In this document: piece by piece, positions 44,279 to 53,800 of the stretch
How the letters are laid out: each line of letters opens with the position of its first letter
Position numbering within the stretch: the first letter of the stretch is position 1
Assembly: GCA_020628095.1 (NCBI GenBank)
Contig: JAHDFP010000001.1
Span: 1 to 64,000, forward strand
From: Saprospiraceae bacterium
GTDB lineage: Bacteria; Bacteroidota; Bacteroidia; Chitinophagales; Saprospiraceae
Direction: 5' to 3'
DNA: 64,000 nt
Position numbers and translations under genes: made by a program
Notes under the pieces: generated by a model
What the model saw: the letters and a program-made list of their open reading frames with translations, nothing else
Databases searched by the model: none
Told to the model about the DNA's origin: nothing

Positions 44279-44887
44279 ATCGGTAAAGTTGTAAAATTAA
44301 TGATTAAGAACTTTTCTTATTTGTACCAAAAATGTCAGAAAGATTAGACTTACGCCAGTAAGAACGTATACATTAAGAACAGTTTAACCTAAGGATATTC
44401 ATAAATAACTTTTCCTTTGGAATGTTACTTTGGCATTGCCCCAATGTCACAAACACCCTATTTCCTTATAAAGTCTTTTTGCTCTTCTCTATAGCTTCTG
44501 CTCTTATTTGTCGGTCATTTACAAGAACAGAATTACGCCAGAATAATAATCTGCAAAAAGGGGGTAACATAATCAGTCTTGTGAACTCTAATATATAGAT
44601 ATGATACGCTATACGATCGACAGAAAAAGCAAAACTTAAAATGTACACAAGAATCACGGATTTGTAAATGAAGTAAACGATTAACCATATACGCTACGCT
44701 AAAGAAGAAATAGCGAAATCTGTCGGTCCAGTAGATGATTGGAGTGATATTATAAAAAGGACATTCTTGTTACTATGGAATCAATTTTATTTCCTTTTGG
44801 AATATGTAAAAGAGACAGTTTGGGAGAAGATGTCTTGTCCCCGACCCGTAGTCGATAATGATTTATCAAATCTCAACATAAATACAA
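44279..44887. other. Gene-poor stretch at the left edge of an AT-rich island
   Basis: About 600 bp without a convincing gene. A short plus-strand frame running from about 44690 to 44880 (containing VGPVDDWSDIIKR and FLLEYVKETVWEKM) has protein-like composition but no good start codon and runs into the next gene, so it may be a gene remnant. A minus-strand 63-codon frame at 44466-44657 begins with a hydrophobic segment but has no support. The region may mark an insertion boundary. Confidence 0.4.
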
Positions 44888-45592
44888 ATGAAAAAAACAA
44901 TTTTCACATTAATCCTTTTTGGAATTTCCATTATGACATTTGGTCAAGATCCACCAAATCAAACTTTATTGGAGGCAATAAGCGAATTAGATACAAAATT
45001 TAACAAAGAATATGAATTAGACAAAAAAGATAAAGTACAATTAGGTATCAGCTTTGCTTATGGAGAGTTGTCTCAAGATGACACTTACAGGTTCAAACTA
45101 CCAACAATAGATCCATTAACAAAAAGTCTTAGATTCCAACAATTAGATGGACAATTCATCTTAGTCTCTGCTACAATGACTGTAACACCGTTCTTAGGTG
45201 CTTCGTGGATAACAGAAAATAAAATGAAAATTGATGATTCAACTAAGTGCAAAAATTGGAAAAAACTTGGATTGTGGATAGCCGAAAATTCTGGAATAGC
45301 TATTAATATAAATTTCCTTGAAATTGCTCCTGGAAATAGTAAGCAAAAGTTTAATCAAATAGTAGAAGGTGGAATTGGAATGTCTTTTAGACTTTCTAAG
45401 AATATATATTATTCATTTTCGAGAGAATTAAAATTCCATACAGCATTAAATGATGCTTTTGTTGAAGGTGAACCCATTTATCTTGATGGCCAAATGATTA
45501 CAAGCATTGATCAATTAGATACTTCGGAGCAAGATTATTATCATAATAAAACACTTCAACATTGGTCAAGTCGAATAATTGTAAACTTCTGA
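44888..45592 (+). CDS. Putative exported beta-barrel-like protein in AT-rich island
   Basis: 234 residues with a signal peptide (MKKTIFTLILFGISIMTFGQ). The mature part has alternating strands with aromatic ends (VQLGISFAYGEL, GIGMSFRLSKNIYYSF) and ends in a C-terminal beta-strand with a final Phe (SSRIIVNF), the signature of outer-membrane proteins inserted by BamA. No named family recognised. Base composition is clearly more AT-rich than the surrounding chromosome. First gene of a plus-strand group with the three genes that follow. Confidence 0.7.
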   Translation: MKKTIFTLILFGISIMTFGQDPPNQTLLEAISELDTKFNKEYELDKKDKVQLGISFAYGELSQDDTYRFKLPTIDPLTKSLRFQQLDGQFILVSATMTVTPFLGASWITENKMKIDDSTKCKNWKKLGLWIAENSGIAININFLEIAPGNSKQKFNQIVEGGIGMSFRLSKNIYYSFSRELKFHTALNDAFVEGEPIYLDGQMITSIDQLDTSEQDYYHNKTLQHWSSRIIVNF

Positions 45593-45685
45593 CCACTATC
45601 GCTAACAAGATATCTGACAGAAGACTACCCTTAGAGATAGTCCTCCACATACAATTGACCCTTAGTTGTAAACAAAGAATAAAAA

Positions 45686-46417
45686 ATGAATTATAAGTTT
45701 AAAAAAGGGCAAGCAGGAATCAAAGTAGAGATTTACTTGCCGAAAAAAGCCGAATACCAAGGTACTTTATATGAAACTCTTGTAAAAGGTCTTAGACTCA
45801 ACTACAAAGAGCATTTTCTAAAAGGTGAAAAACGAAAAGAAATAAATGAACTCCTGAAAGCCTATACTGATATTCATAGCTATACCGAAGATCAGATAGA
45901 GCTTTTTCAAAAGCAATTTCCTAACATATTTAATGGTTATTCAATGTACGAGGTTGATGGAGTATTTAAAAGTTCAACTTTAGAAAATCTTGTTTATGAA
46001 GAGAGAACCCAGGTAATAAAATTACTTTTTGTTCCAGATTACGAAAAGATTAAAGAGAACTATCCAGATTGGGAGATTTTCGAAATTTTAAAATTAAGTC
46101 AAAGGTTTTTTAGGCATGCGCATGTGAATAAAGATGCTTTTTGGAAAGATTCGGAAAACAACAATATTAATTACCTTCAAAAAGAAGGTGCTCGTGAAAT
46201 TATCCAGTACTTAAGCAATTATGTAAATTGCTCCGCTTTAATAGTTTTTGGCTACATCGTTTTTGAGATCACTAAAAAGCTAGACAAAATGTTAGATGAG
46301 AAAAGGGATAGAATTGGAAAGGACTCCAAACTAAAACCAATAGAAGAGGAAATTTGGGTAACTTCAGAATGGAGCTTTACCGTCAATAAAGTAATTTATC
46401 AAAATGGATTGAATTAA
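45686..46417 (+). CDS. Unknown cytoplasmic protein in AT-rich island
   Basis: 243 residues, no signal peptide. The sequence begins with a basic beta-strand region (MNYKFKKGQAGIKVEIYLP), is followed by a helical part (GLRLNYKEHFLKGEKRKEI), contains one weakly hydrophobic segment near residues 173-195 (YVNCSALIVFGYIVFEI), and has a charged end. I do not recognise any family or catalytic motif. It is 22 bp upstream of the arginine deiminase gene on the same strand and shares its base composition, so it is a candidate member of the same functional group. Confidence 0.65.
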   Translation: MNYKFKKGQAGIKVEIYLPKKAEYQGTLYETLVKGLRLNYKEHFLKGEKRKEINELLKAYTDIHSYTEDQIELFQKQFPNIFNGYSMYEVDGVFKSSTLENLVYEERTQVIKLLFVPDYEKIKENYPDWEIFEILKLSQRFFRHAHVNKDAFWKDSENNNINYLQKEGAREIIQYLSNYVNCSALIVFGYIVFEITKKLDKMLDEKRDRIGKDSKLKPIEEEIWVTSEWSFTVNKVIYQNGLN

Positions 46418-46439
46418 AATCAAGAATAGACTTACAGAT

Positions 46440-47660
46440 ATGATAAATATCCCAAACGAATATAATAAGTTAAGAAAGGTAATTATCCACAGGCCAGGAA
46501 GAGAAATTGATAGATTGACTCCATCAAATCTTTCTACTTTGCTATTTGAGGATATTCCGTACTTAGATAGAATGCAAAAAGAGCATGATGCATTTTCAAA
46601 CTTACTTAAAGAAAATGATGTTGAGGTTTTATATCTTCAAGATCTTCTAAAGAAGTGTATTGAGGAAAATAATGTTCTCACAAAAATATTATCTTTTATA
46701 TGTAGCGAGTCAAACCAATTTTCTTTAATTAAATATTTGTCAGATAAATCACTTTTTAATAATCAAGAACTAATCGAAATCATTTATGCAGGATTGACGA
46801 TTAAAGAATTAGAAGAAAAAACAGGTGATAAAATATCAGGTGCTCAGGATGAATCAGATTTTTATCTCATTGATCCAATTCCCAATAGCTACTTTATGAG
46901 AGATCCTGCCGCTGTAATTGGTAAAGGAATAATCTCATCTAAAATGCATTATTCCGCTAGAATTCGAGAACCATTTCTTACAAAGTTACTCTTTAAGAAC
47001 ATTGATTTCTTAGCCCCAGAAAGAATTTATTTTGGAGATAATGAAAATGAAAATAGACCATTTACAATAGAAGGAGGAGATGTAATTGTTTTATCAGAAG
47101 AAGCAATTGCAATTGGATGTAGTGAAAGAACAAGATCTGAATCGATAAGGAGGTTTGCAACAAATATTTTTAATTCAAACTCAGAAGTAAGCAGAGTATA
47201 TGAAATTTATATACCCGCCAAAAGAGCATATATGCATCTTGACACAGTCTTTACTGTTGTCGATAATGGACTTGTTGTGGCGTTTCCTGATGTTATGAAC
47301 GAAATAAAAGATGTGATTAGATATGAACCAACAAATATTCACGGAGAAAATATAGTAGCACTTCCAATTAATGATAACCGAACATTCAACAAAATACTTA
47401 AAGATGAATTTGGGGCATTAACTGTTATTAATACTGGAGATAATAATGAACGATATGCTGCCAGAGAACAACTAGCTGATGGCACAAATGTTTTTGCAAT
47501 TTCACCTTCGAAAGTGATTACTTATGAACGAAATATTCATACCAACAAAGCATTGAACGAACATGGTGTTGAGACATTAACAATTAATGGCTCCGAACTA
47601 GTTAGAGGTCTTGGGGGACCTCGTTGTATGACTATGCCTATTTTAAGAGACTCAAAATAG
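46440..47660 (+). CDS. Arginine deiminase
   Basis: 406 residues, ATG at 46440. Hydrolyses L-arginine (or a related guanidino substrate) to citrulline and ammonia. The catalytic set is intact: Asp155 in YFMRDPA, Glu211 in IEGGDV, His266 and Asp268 in MHLDTVFT, and nucleophile Cys396 in GGPRCMTMP. Length is normal for ArcA (400-420). There is no ornithine carbamoyltransferase, carbamate kinase or arginine/ornithine antiporter nearby, so an energy-yielding arc pathway is not indicated locally. Its stop is 6 bp from the start of an EF1A-like GTPase gene, so the two are certainly co-expressed. Strongly AT-rich like its neighbours. Confidence 0.93.
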   Translation: MINIPNEYNKLRKVIIHRPGREIDRLTPSNLSTLLFEDIPYLDRMQKEHDAFSNLLKENDVEVLYLQDLLKKCIEENNVLTKILSFICSESNQFSLIKYLSDKSLFNNQELIEIIYAGLTIKELEEKTGDKISGAQDESDFYLIDPIPNSYFMRDPAAVIGKGIISSKMHYSARIREPFLTKLLFKNIDFLAPERIYFGDNENENRPFTIEGGDVIVLSEEAIAIGCSERTRSESIRRFATNIFNSNSEVSRVYEIYIPAKRAYMHLDTVFTVVDNGLVVAFPDVMNEIKDVIRYEPTNIHGENIVALPINDNRTFNKILKDEFGALTVINTGDNNERYAAREQLADGTNVFAISPSKVITYERNIHTNKALNEHGVETLTINGSELVRGLGGPRCMTMPILRDSK

Positions 47661-47666
47661 ACTACT

Positions 47667-48980
47667 ATGAATGATCCAAAACAAAATTTAGCCATTTTCG
47701 GACACGCAAAACATGGCAAATCAACTTTAGGAGGTAAACTTGCATGTGAATTCGGTGCTGTTAGCCCTGCACAATTAGAAACCTTTAAAGCTATAGCCAA
47801 TAAACAAGGCAAAGACTTTAACCCGTACAATTCTATTTTTCTTCAAAGGAACTCAGCAGTTTGGCAGAAGGGTGTAGATATGCCAGGAGACAAAAGCAGA
47901 ACAACTTTTCCTGAATTTAGCAACATCAAAATTGATAGTGAATATTCCATTAGTCTTGTTGATACTCCAGGGCATAGAGATTATTTGTCAAACTTAATTT
48001 ATGGGGTATACTTAGCAGATCAAGCGATACTAACTATTGCTGCAAATTCTGGTATACAGGACATTACAATTGAAGTTATCAAAAGTCTTATAAGTTTTGA
48101 TATTCCCCCTCTAGCTGTTGTTGTAACAAAAATGGATATTGTTAATTATTCAGAAACAGTTTTTAATGAAATAATTGATGAATTACAATTACTACTAAAA
48201 TCAAAATTTAGTATTGATCTCGATGATTATTGCGCAAATATTGTACCTGTTAGCTCGTTAGAAGACATAGGGTTTTCTTCTTTTAAAGATCAATTAATTT
48301 GGTATAATGGACCTACTTTAAACGATATCGTAGCTCTCCAAAAATTGAAAAAACCTGATTCCTCAAGTGATATAAAATTTATTATTGAAGGATCAAGAGA
48401 AATTTATAATTTAGAATCAGTTGGAGTTGTTGTTGTTGGCACTTTAGAAAGTGGTGAATTGTCCAAGAAAAAAACCTTATGGTTAGAACCAGCAAGTACA
48501 ATATTAGGTAAAAAAATAGAATACAAGATCAAGTCAATTAAGAATGCAAAATCAGTAACTGATAAAAAAATTATTGAAGAACAAGAAATCTACTCTTCAA
48601 GATCAATACTTTCACTCTTGCTTTCAAATGCAAGTTATTATGGTCTAAAGAAGCAACTTAAACGAGGTGGTATCCTAAGCGACAAAAAGGTGAACGTCGT
48701 AAAAAAAATGGTAGCTGACATAAGTTTCTTTGAAATCAATAAAATATATCAAGGTTATGAATTTATGTTTCACTCAAATGCATGTTATTCAAGTGCGAGA
48801 ATAGAAACATTCATTGAGCTTACAGATGCTAAAAACTTAGTAACAAATGAATGTGAGATTTCACTAAAAAACCCTATTTGTATTGAAGAAAATAAAATTA
48901 GCAATAGAATGAGTAAGTTTCTTCTAAGAAAGGATAAGACAATTATTGGATGTGGAGTTTGTAGAAGAATAATCGAATAG
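47667..48980 (+). CDS. a/eEF1A-like translational GTPase paralogue
   Basis: 437 residues. G1 GHAKHGKST (12-20), G3 DTPGHRDY (99-106) with the catalytic His103, and G4 TKMD (154-157) are present; switch I reads SRTTFPEF in place of the canonical RGITI. The segment LETFKAIANKQGK aligns with the a/eEF1A-specific helix (IEKFEKEAAEMGK in eukaryotes), which bacterial EF-Tu lacks. Domain 2 (VVVVGTLESGELSKKKTLWLEP) and domain 3 (ending MSKFLLRKDKTIIGCGVC) follow. It is not SelB (no C-terminal winged helices), and the G1 sequence and context do not fit CysN. The gene is 6 bp after the arginine deiminase gene. Its tRNA or protein partner is unknown. Confidence 0.86.
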   Translation: MNDPKQNLAIFGHAKHGKSTLGGKLACEFGAVSPAQLETFKAIANKQGKDFNPYNSIFLQRNSAVWQKGVDMPGDKSRTTFPEFSNIKIDSEYSISLVDTPGHRDYLSNLIYGVYLADQAILTIAANSGIQDITIEVIKSLISFDIPPLAVVVTKMDIVNYSETVFNEIIDELQLLLKSKFSIDLDDYCANIVPVSSLEDIGFSSFKDQLIWYNGPTLNDIVALQKLKKPDSSSDIKFIIEGSREIYNLESVGVVVVGTLESGELSKKKTLWLEPASTILGKKIEYKIKSIKNAKSVTDKKIIEEQEIYSSRSILSLLLSNASYYGLKKQLKRGGILSDKKVNVVKKMVADISFFEINKIYQGYEFMFHSNACYSSARIETFIELTDAKNLVTNECEISLKNPICIEENKISNRMSKFLLRKDKTIIGCGVCRRIIE

Positions 48981-49184
48981 TCTACAGCTAACACTAGTGC
49001 CTATTGATACACTATCAACAAATACTTGGATTTTCGTATCTCAAAGAATGCTTGGAAAGAAAAAGTAGCACCCCAAAGTGTTTATTAAGTTCTGTATAAA
49101 TGAAGTGATTCCAGTCCATGATTATATGCTACTCCTAAATACACCTTACCTAAAGACACGCAGAGTCAAAATCCCCGAACCACC

Positions 49185-50657
49185 CTAACCCACAAATAGC
49201 TTAATACAAAGTAGACCCACACCTCCTAGCACAATCGTGTAAGGAAATGCCATCTTAACCATCTTGAGATAAGACAGATTAATCAATGGCGCGATGGCAG
49301 ATGTCAGTAAGAACAAAAATGCCGCCTGACCATTAGGTGTCGCTACGGACGGTAAGTTAGTACCTGTATTGATTGCGATAGCAAGATTGTCATAATGCTC
49401 TCTAGTAATTTTTCCAGCCTCAAAGACTTGTTGCATCTCTCCTATATAGACCGTAGCGACGAAGACATTGTCACTTATCATAGAGAGTATACCATTAGCG
49501 GCATAAAAAACCATCGGCTGCTGTGATATATCTACAGCTAGCGCCCACTCTATAATCGGAGAAAATAGATGCTGATCATGGATCATCGCGACGATCACAA
49601 AAAAGACCACCAATAATCCCGTAAACGGCAGAGCCTCTTCAAAGGCTTTACCGAGAGAATGTTCCTCTGTAATACCCATAAAGGCCGTCTGTATAATGAT
49701 AAGACCAAGACCAATAAATCCTACCGGAGCCAAGTGCAAAGCAAGACCTATAATCAATAAAATAGCCGAAATAGCCTGCACCCATAGACCGTACTTGTCT
49801 TTGCTGGTCATTTTCTCGTCCATCTCCTGCGTATAGTTCTCTATGATGCCTCGCGCAACATCAGGCAACTTGCCACCATACCCAAACAACCCTGTAAGCT
49901 CCAAAAATACCGTTGTCACCAGACCACAGAAAAACACAGGAATCGTTACTGGCGCCATTCGCCTAAAAAACTCTATGAAATCCCATCCCATCTTCTCTCC
50001 TATCAAAAGGTTCTGTGGCTCGCCCACTAGGGTACATACACCTCCTAAGGCCGTTCCCACAACACCATGCATGACAAGGCTCCTCAGAAAACTTCTAAAA
50101 TCCTCTAAGGTCTCACCGCTTAATTCTTTCCGATCTAGTACTCCGCTTTCATCATAGTCACCCGCCGAAGAGTGTATCTTATGATATATCCCGTAGAAAC
50201 CCGCCGTCACACTAATCAATACCGCTGTGACTGTCAAGGCATCTAAGAATGCAGAAAGAACCGCAGAAATAGCCACAAAAAGCACAGATAATAACATCTT
50301 AGACTTAATGCGAGTAAAGACCTTACTGAATATATACATCAGTAGCGGCTTCATAAAAAAGATACCCGCCACCATGAATACCAATAATAAAACCACCTCC
50401 AGATTAGCTTCCACCTCATGGTAGGCATGCTCTGGTGTTGTCAGATTAAGTGCCAATGCTTCTATGGCCAGTAGACCTCCAGATTGCAATGGATAGCACT
50501 TGAGTGCCATAGCGAGTGTAAAAATGAACTCCGCAATAAATATCCATGCTGTCGTCGCTGGTCCTAAGGTGAAGTAGAATAGTACATTCAAGATGAGAAA
50601 AGCAATCATGGTAAACTTGAACCAATTAGGACTATGTCCTAGGAAATACTTAAACAT
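49185..50657 (-). CDS. nhaB: Na+/H+ antiporter NhaB
   Basis: 490 residues, ATG at 50657. Exports sodium in exchange for protons at the inner membrane. The N-terminus [65 protein letters not shown] and [10 protein letters not shown] match Escherichia coli NhaB closely, and the length (NhaB 504-528) fits. About 11-12 hydrophobic segments. It stands alone between the AT-rich island and the giant cargo gene, with its own upstream region. Confidence 0.95.
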   Translation of the reverse strand: MFKYFLGHSPNWFKFTMIAFLILNVLFYFTLGPATTAWIFIAEFIFTLAMALKCYPLQSGGLLAIEALALNLTTPEHAYHEVEANLEVVLLLVFMVAGIFFMKPLLMYIFSKVFTRIKSKMLLSVLFVAISAVLSAFLDALTVTAVLISVTAGFYGIYHKIHSSAGDYDESGVLDRKELSGETLEDFRSFLRSLVMHGVVGTALGGVCTLVGEPQNLLIGEKMGWDFIEFFRRMAPVTIPVFFCGLVTTVFLELTGLFGYGGKLPDVARGIIENYTQEMDEKMTSKDKYGLWVQAISAILLIIGLALHLAPVGFIGLGLIIIQTAFMGITEEHSLGKAFEEALPFTGLLVVFFVIVAMIHDQHLFSPIIEWALAVDISQQPMVFYAANGILSMISDNVFVATVYIGEMQQVFEAGKITREHYDNLAIAINTGTNLPSVATPNGQAAFLFLLTSAIAPLINLSYLKMVKMAFPYTIVLGGVGLLCIKLFVG

Positions 50658-50685
50658 ACATTCTCATATTATGGAAAAGAAAAAT

Positions 50686-50714
50686 CAAATTATTGGCTTG
50701 TTGCTTCGTCAAAA
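50686..50714 (-). promoter_or_regulatory. Possible Bacteroidota-type promoter of nhaB
   Basis: On the minus strand TTTTTG (50715-50710) is followed after 17 bases by TAATTTG (50692-50686), close to the Bacteroidota -33 TTTG / -7 TAnnTTTG pattern but with one base fewer in the -7 element. It lies about 30-60 bp upstream of the nhaB ATG. Weak evidence. Confidence 0.3.
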
Positions 50715-50750
50715 ATACCTTTTTATTAGAAAAATATTTTTGATAAACTA

Positions 50751-50782
50751 AAAAAGCTGGTGGAATATGATTCCACCAGCCT
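50751..50782 (-). terminator. Rho-independent terminator of the 50817-56840 gene
   Basis: GCTGGTGGAAT and ATTCCACCAGC pair over 11 bp around a 3-base loop; on the minus strand this is followed by TTTTTT. It is about 35 bp past the stop codon of the giant gene. Confidence 0.88.
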
Positions 50783-50816
50783 TATTGCTTTGATTAATTA
50801 GGGTATGAATAATTTG

Positions 50817-53800
50817 TTACCTTTTTATGAGTAGCATTTTTTCTCTTAGTCGCTCATTTTCAGTGATTAACTCATAATAAATAATACCTGAGCTATTCAG
50901 TTGTGTATGGTCTACTCTTGTGGTATTGAGTCCCTTAGAGCCTGTTTTTATCTCTTTGTATAATAATCTACCATTCATATCATAAAAGACAATCTCCACT
51001 TCTTGCTCTTTGTCCAGCAGATAATGTACATCCGTGTATTCTGTCCAAGGATTTGGTTCGTTCTGATATAGCGTCACTGCCGATGCCAGACCGCTTCCTT
51101 GATCGAACAATAGGGCCACATCGTAGATACGCTCATCTTTATACACCTCCGCGGTGATGGTCTCGTCCATACCGATAAGGTCTGATAATTTGCCCTCTTT
51201 TTTAGATATAAAGGCTACTTCTATATAGTTATCCTGTTCTATCTTCTCTCCGTTCCAACTTACATTCAATACAGAATTATCAGAGATCAGATGGTAGTTG
51301 TTTTCTCCAAAAGATGGCAAATTAGAACTAACATCTATCATACCTAGACCTGATTCGTCCACCTGTAAAGAATATTGGAAGCCATCTGCACCTGCCCATT
51401 GTGACAAATCCATTCTTACCGTATAGGCATGACCATAATCCAGGGCTTGATCCACTATAGACATGGCAATCACATCAGATGTTCTTCCCTCTATCGGCGT
51501 ATCCGATAGAGCGGTCTCCACGGTATTATTGACATCCCCGGTTTTGATTCCTACGAAATCGATACGCATGGCTTCATCAAAGGATTGTATCATGTAGTTT
51601 TCTGGGAACGATCTAGAGAATGGATTTTCTGGATCAGAAAATCGGTATACTGCATCCACCATACGCCAAGAGGTATTGTGAGAAAAATCCTCCACCTTAC
51701 CCAAAATCAACTTTCTCAACTCCAATAAATCAGTCGCCGTAATACTACCAGAATTATCTATATCGGCTGCAATCATTTTATATGGGGAGTCAAGGATTTT
51801 CTTGCCTATAATATGGTTTTGTATATGCACCAAGTCCAAGGTCGAAACACCATTAAGAGGATGGTCATCTTTGATTGGGTTGACTCTATAGGTTCCTCCA
51901 GTCGGCATACTCGGGAAAGCATAAGCGCCATCTGTCTCTGTATATTCTATATCGAAAGGACTTCCTTCTAGTTCTATACCCACATCGGGGATTGGGCTAT
52001 TGGCTTCTGTCGCTATGTTGCCCGATATGATCTGAGGTGCGTTGGAGCCACAGATTTCGTCGAAGTTTTCTATTATTATCTCTACAATACAAGTTGTATC
52101 GGTGCCATCTGGGTAAACATCAGTTAGATATACATTTACGAATGATCTTTCTCCCGTTGAACAGTCAATATCTAATGAGGTTATAGATACTAAAGGTGAA
52201 AAACTTGCACTGCAATTTTCCTCATAAAGTAAATCTCTCAAACTTATTTGATTTTCTCCATTTTGATTCAAATAGGAAAATTCTCGATCAAAACAGAATC
52301 CAGGATCTAATTCTACTGCTTCTATGGTAAAGTTTTTAACGCATTGAATTGAATTACCGCAAAAATCAAAAGCTGTTATAATAGCGCTATGATTTCCTAA
52401 AGCATAGTTAATAGGATAGAAAAAATCACCTTCGTGTGAAGTATATGTTTCAACCGTTCCATCCTTGTCCCAATCAATTTCTAAGGTGTATTGTTCTACA
52501 TCACCACCAGGATGATCGCAACTGGAAGTTGCACCAAAAGACAATTCTTTGCGATCATGAATATCACATGCATATACTGGAATAGTCTCTGTCTCGCAAC
52601 CATAAGTAAATGCAAAAAATTCATTGCCACAATCTTCATCAAAGTCGAAAACATCCACTCTTACAGTACATTCTATATTAATCCCATTTGGAAGAGAACC
52701 AAATACATTTACATCCACAAACGGAAGATCATCACATGTTATATCAATAGTTTTTTGACTCAAATCAGAATTAAATCCAAAAGAAGATCTTATATCACAT
52801 TCGTTTAATAGTGGGTCAACAAGCTCCTCTATTTGCAATTCATAGGTTCCATTCACCAATCTAAGGGAAAGAGACGGAGCGCAAGTGGTACTATAAGGCG
52901 GCAATAAAAAAGTATCTATCTCTGTAGTTACCACCGATGTACATGATTCCGTATTTCCGCAAGCATCAGTAAAAATTATACTTAATGTATGGTCTCCTAC
53001 ACCTGCATATTGTTCGAATAGAGAAAATCCTACGCCGAATCCAGTTCCGCTCGTATCAATGATACCGTCGGTGAGAAAATCGACCTCGTAAGAATAAGTT
53101 AAGTCTTCAGGTACAGGACAATCAGGAGAAAATCCTTCTACATAAAATTCGACAAACTCTTCGCAAGGAGGAACTTGGAAACTATAATCTATGCAATTAA
53201 GTATCTCAAGGTTACCGCCGCCACCACTACAAGAATTATCAGACTCAAATAAATCCACGATCGCGATGCAACTTTCTATTACCCCATCTATATTCAATCC
53301 ATAGACAGTAATCGTGTCTTCTGGCAGATCATCACAATCAAACTCCAGCAACTTCACAGATAGATCTGGAGAAAATCCAAAGTCTCCAAATACATCACAA
53401 CTAAAATAAATAGGGTTAACCACCTGATCTATGGGTAATTCTCCAGCACCATTGCTGATGGTCACGAATGCACGATCCTGGCATATAGGCTCTGTTCTTA
53501 TAAAATCATCTACGGTGACCGTTACTGTTTTATTACAGACGGATGTATTACCGCATTGGTCAGAGAAGGATGCTGTTATAGTATGCGGACCTAACCCTGC
53601 CACATCAGTAAAGTAATGTAAGAAATTACCGAAACCACTTCCTACATCATCTATAGTACCGTCAGAATTAAAATCCACAACAAACTCATAGGTCAAATCG
53701 AATGAGTTATTACATGTCGGAGACTCCGCGAATATGTTGAAGTCCAAAAAGTTCTCACATGGCAACACGTATATTTCATAATCTTCACACGCTTCGAAGA

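Noticed and set aside
44466-44657. Minus-strand 63-codon frame with a hydrophobic start
   Set aside because: No promoter, no family resemblance and it lies in a degenerate stretch; chance open frame cannot be excluded.
45593-45685. Possible integron attC-like sites (GCTAACA just after the stop codons at 45592 and 48980)
   Set aside because: The motif fits the attC end only partly, and no matching GTTRRRY end or hairpin is found within 150 bp.
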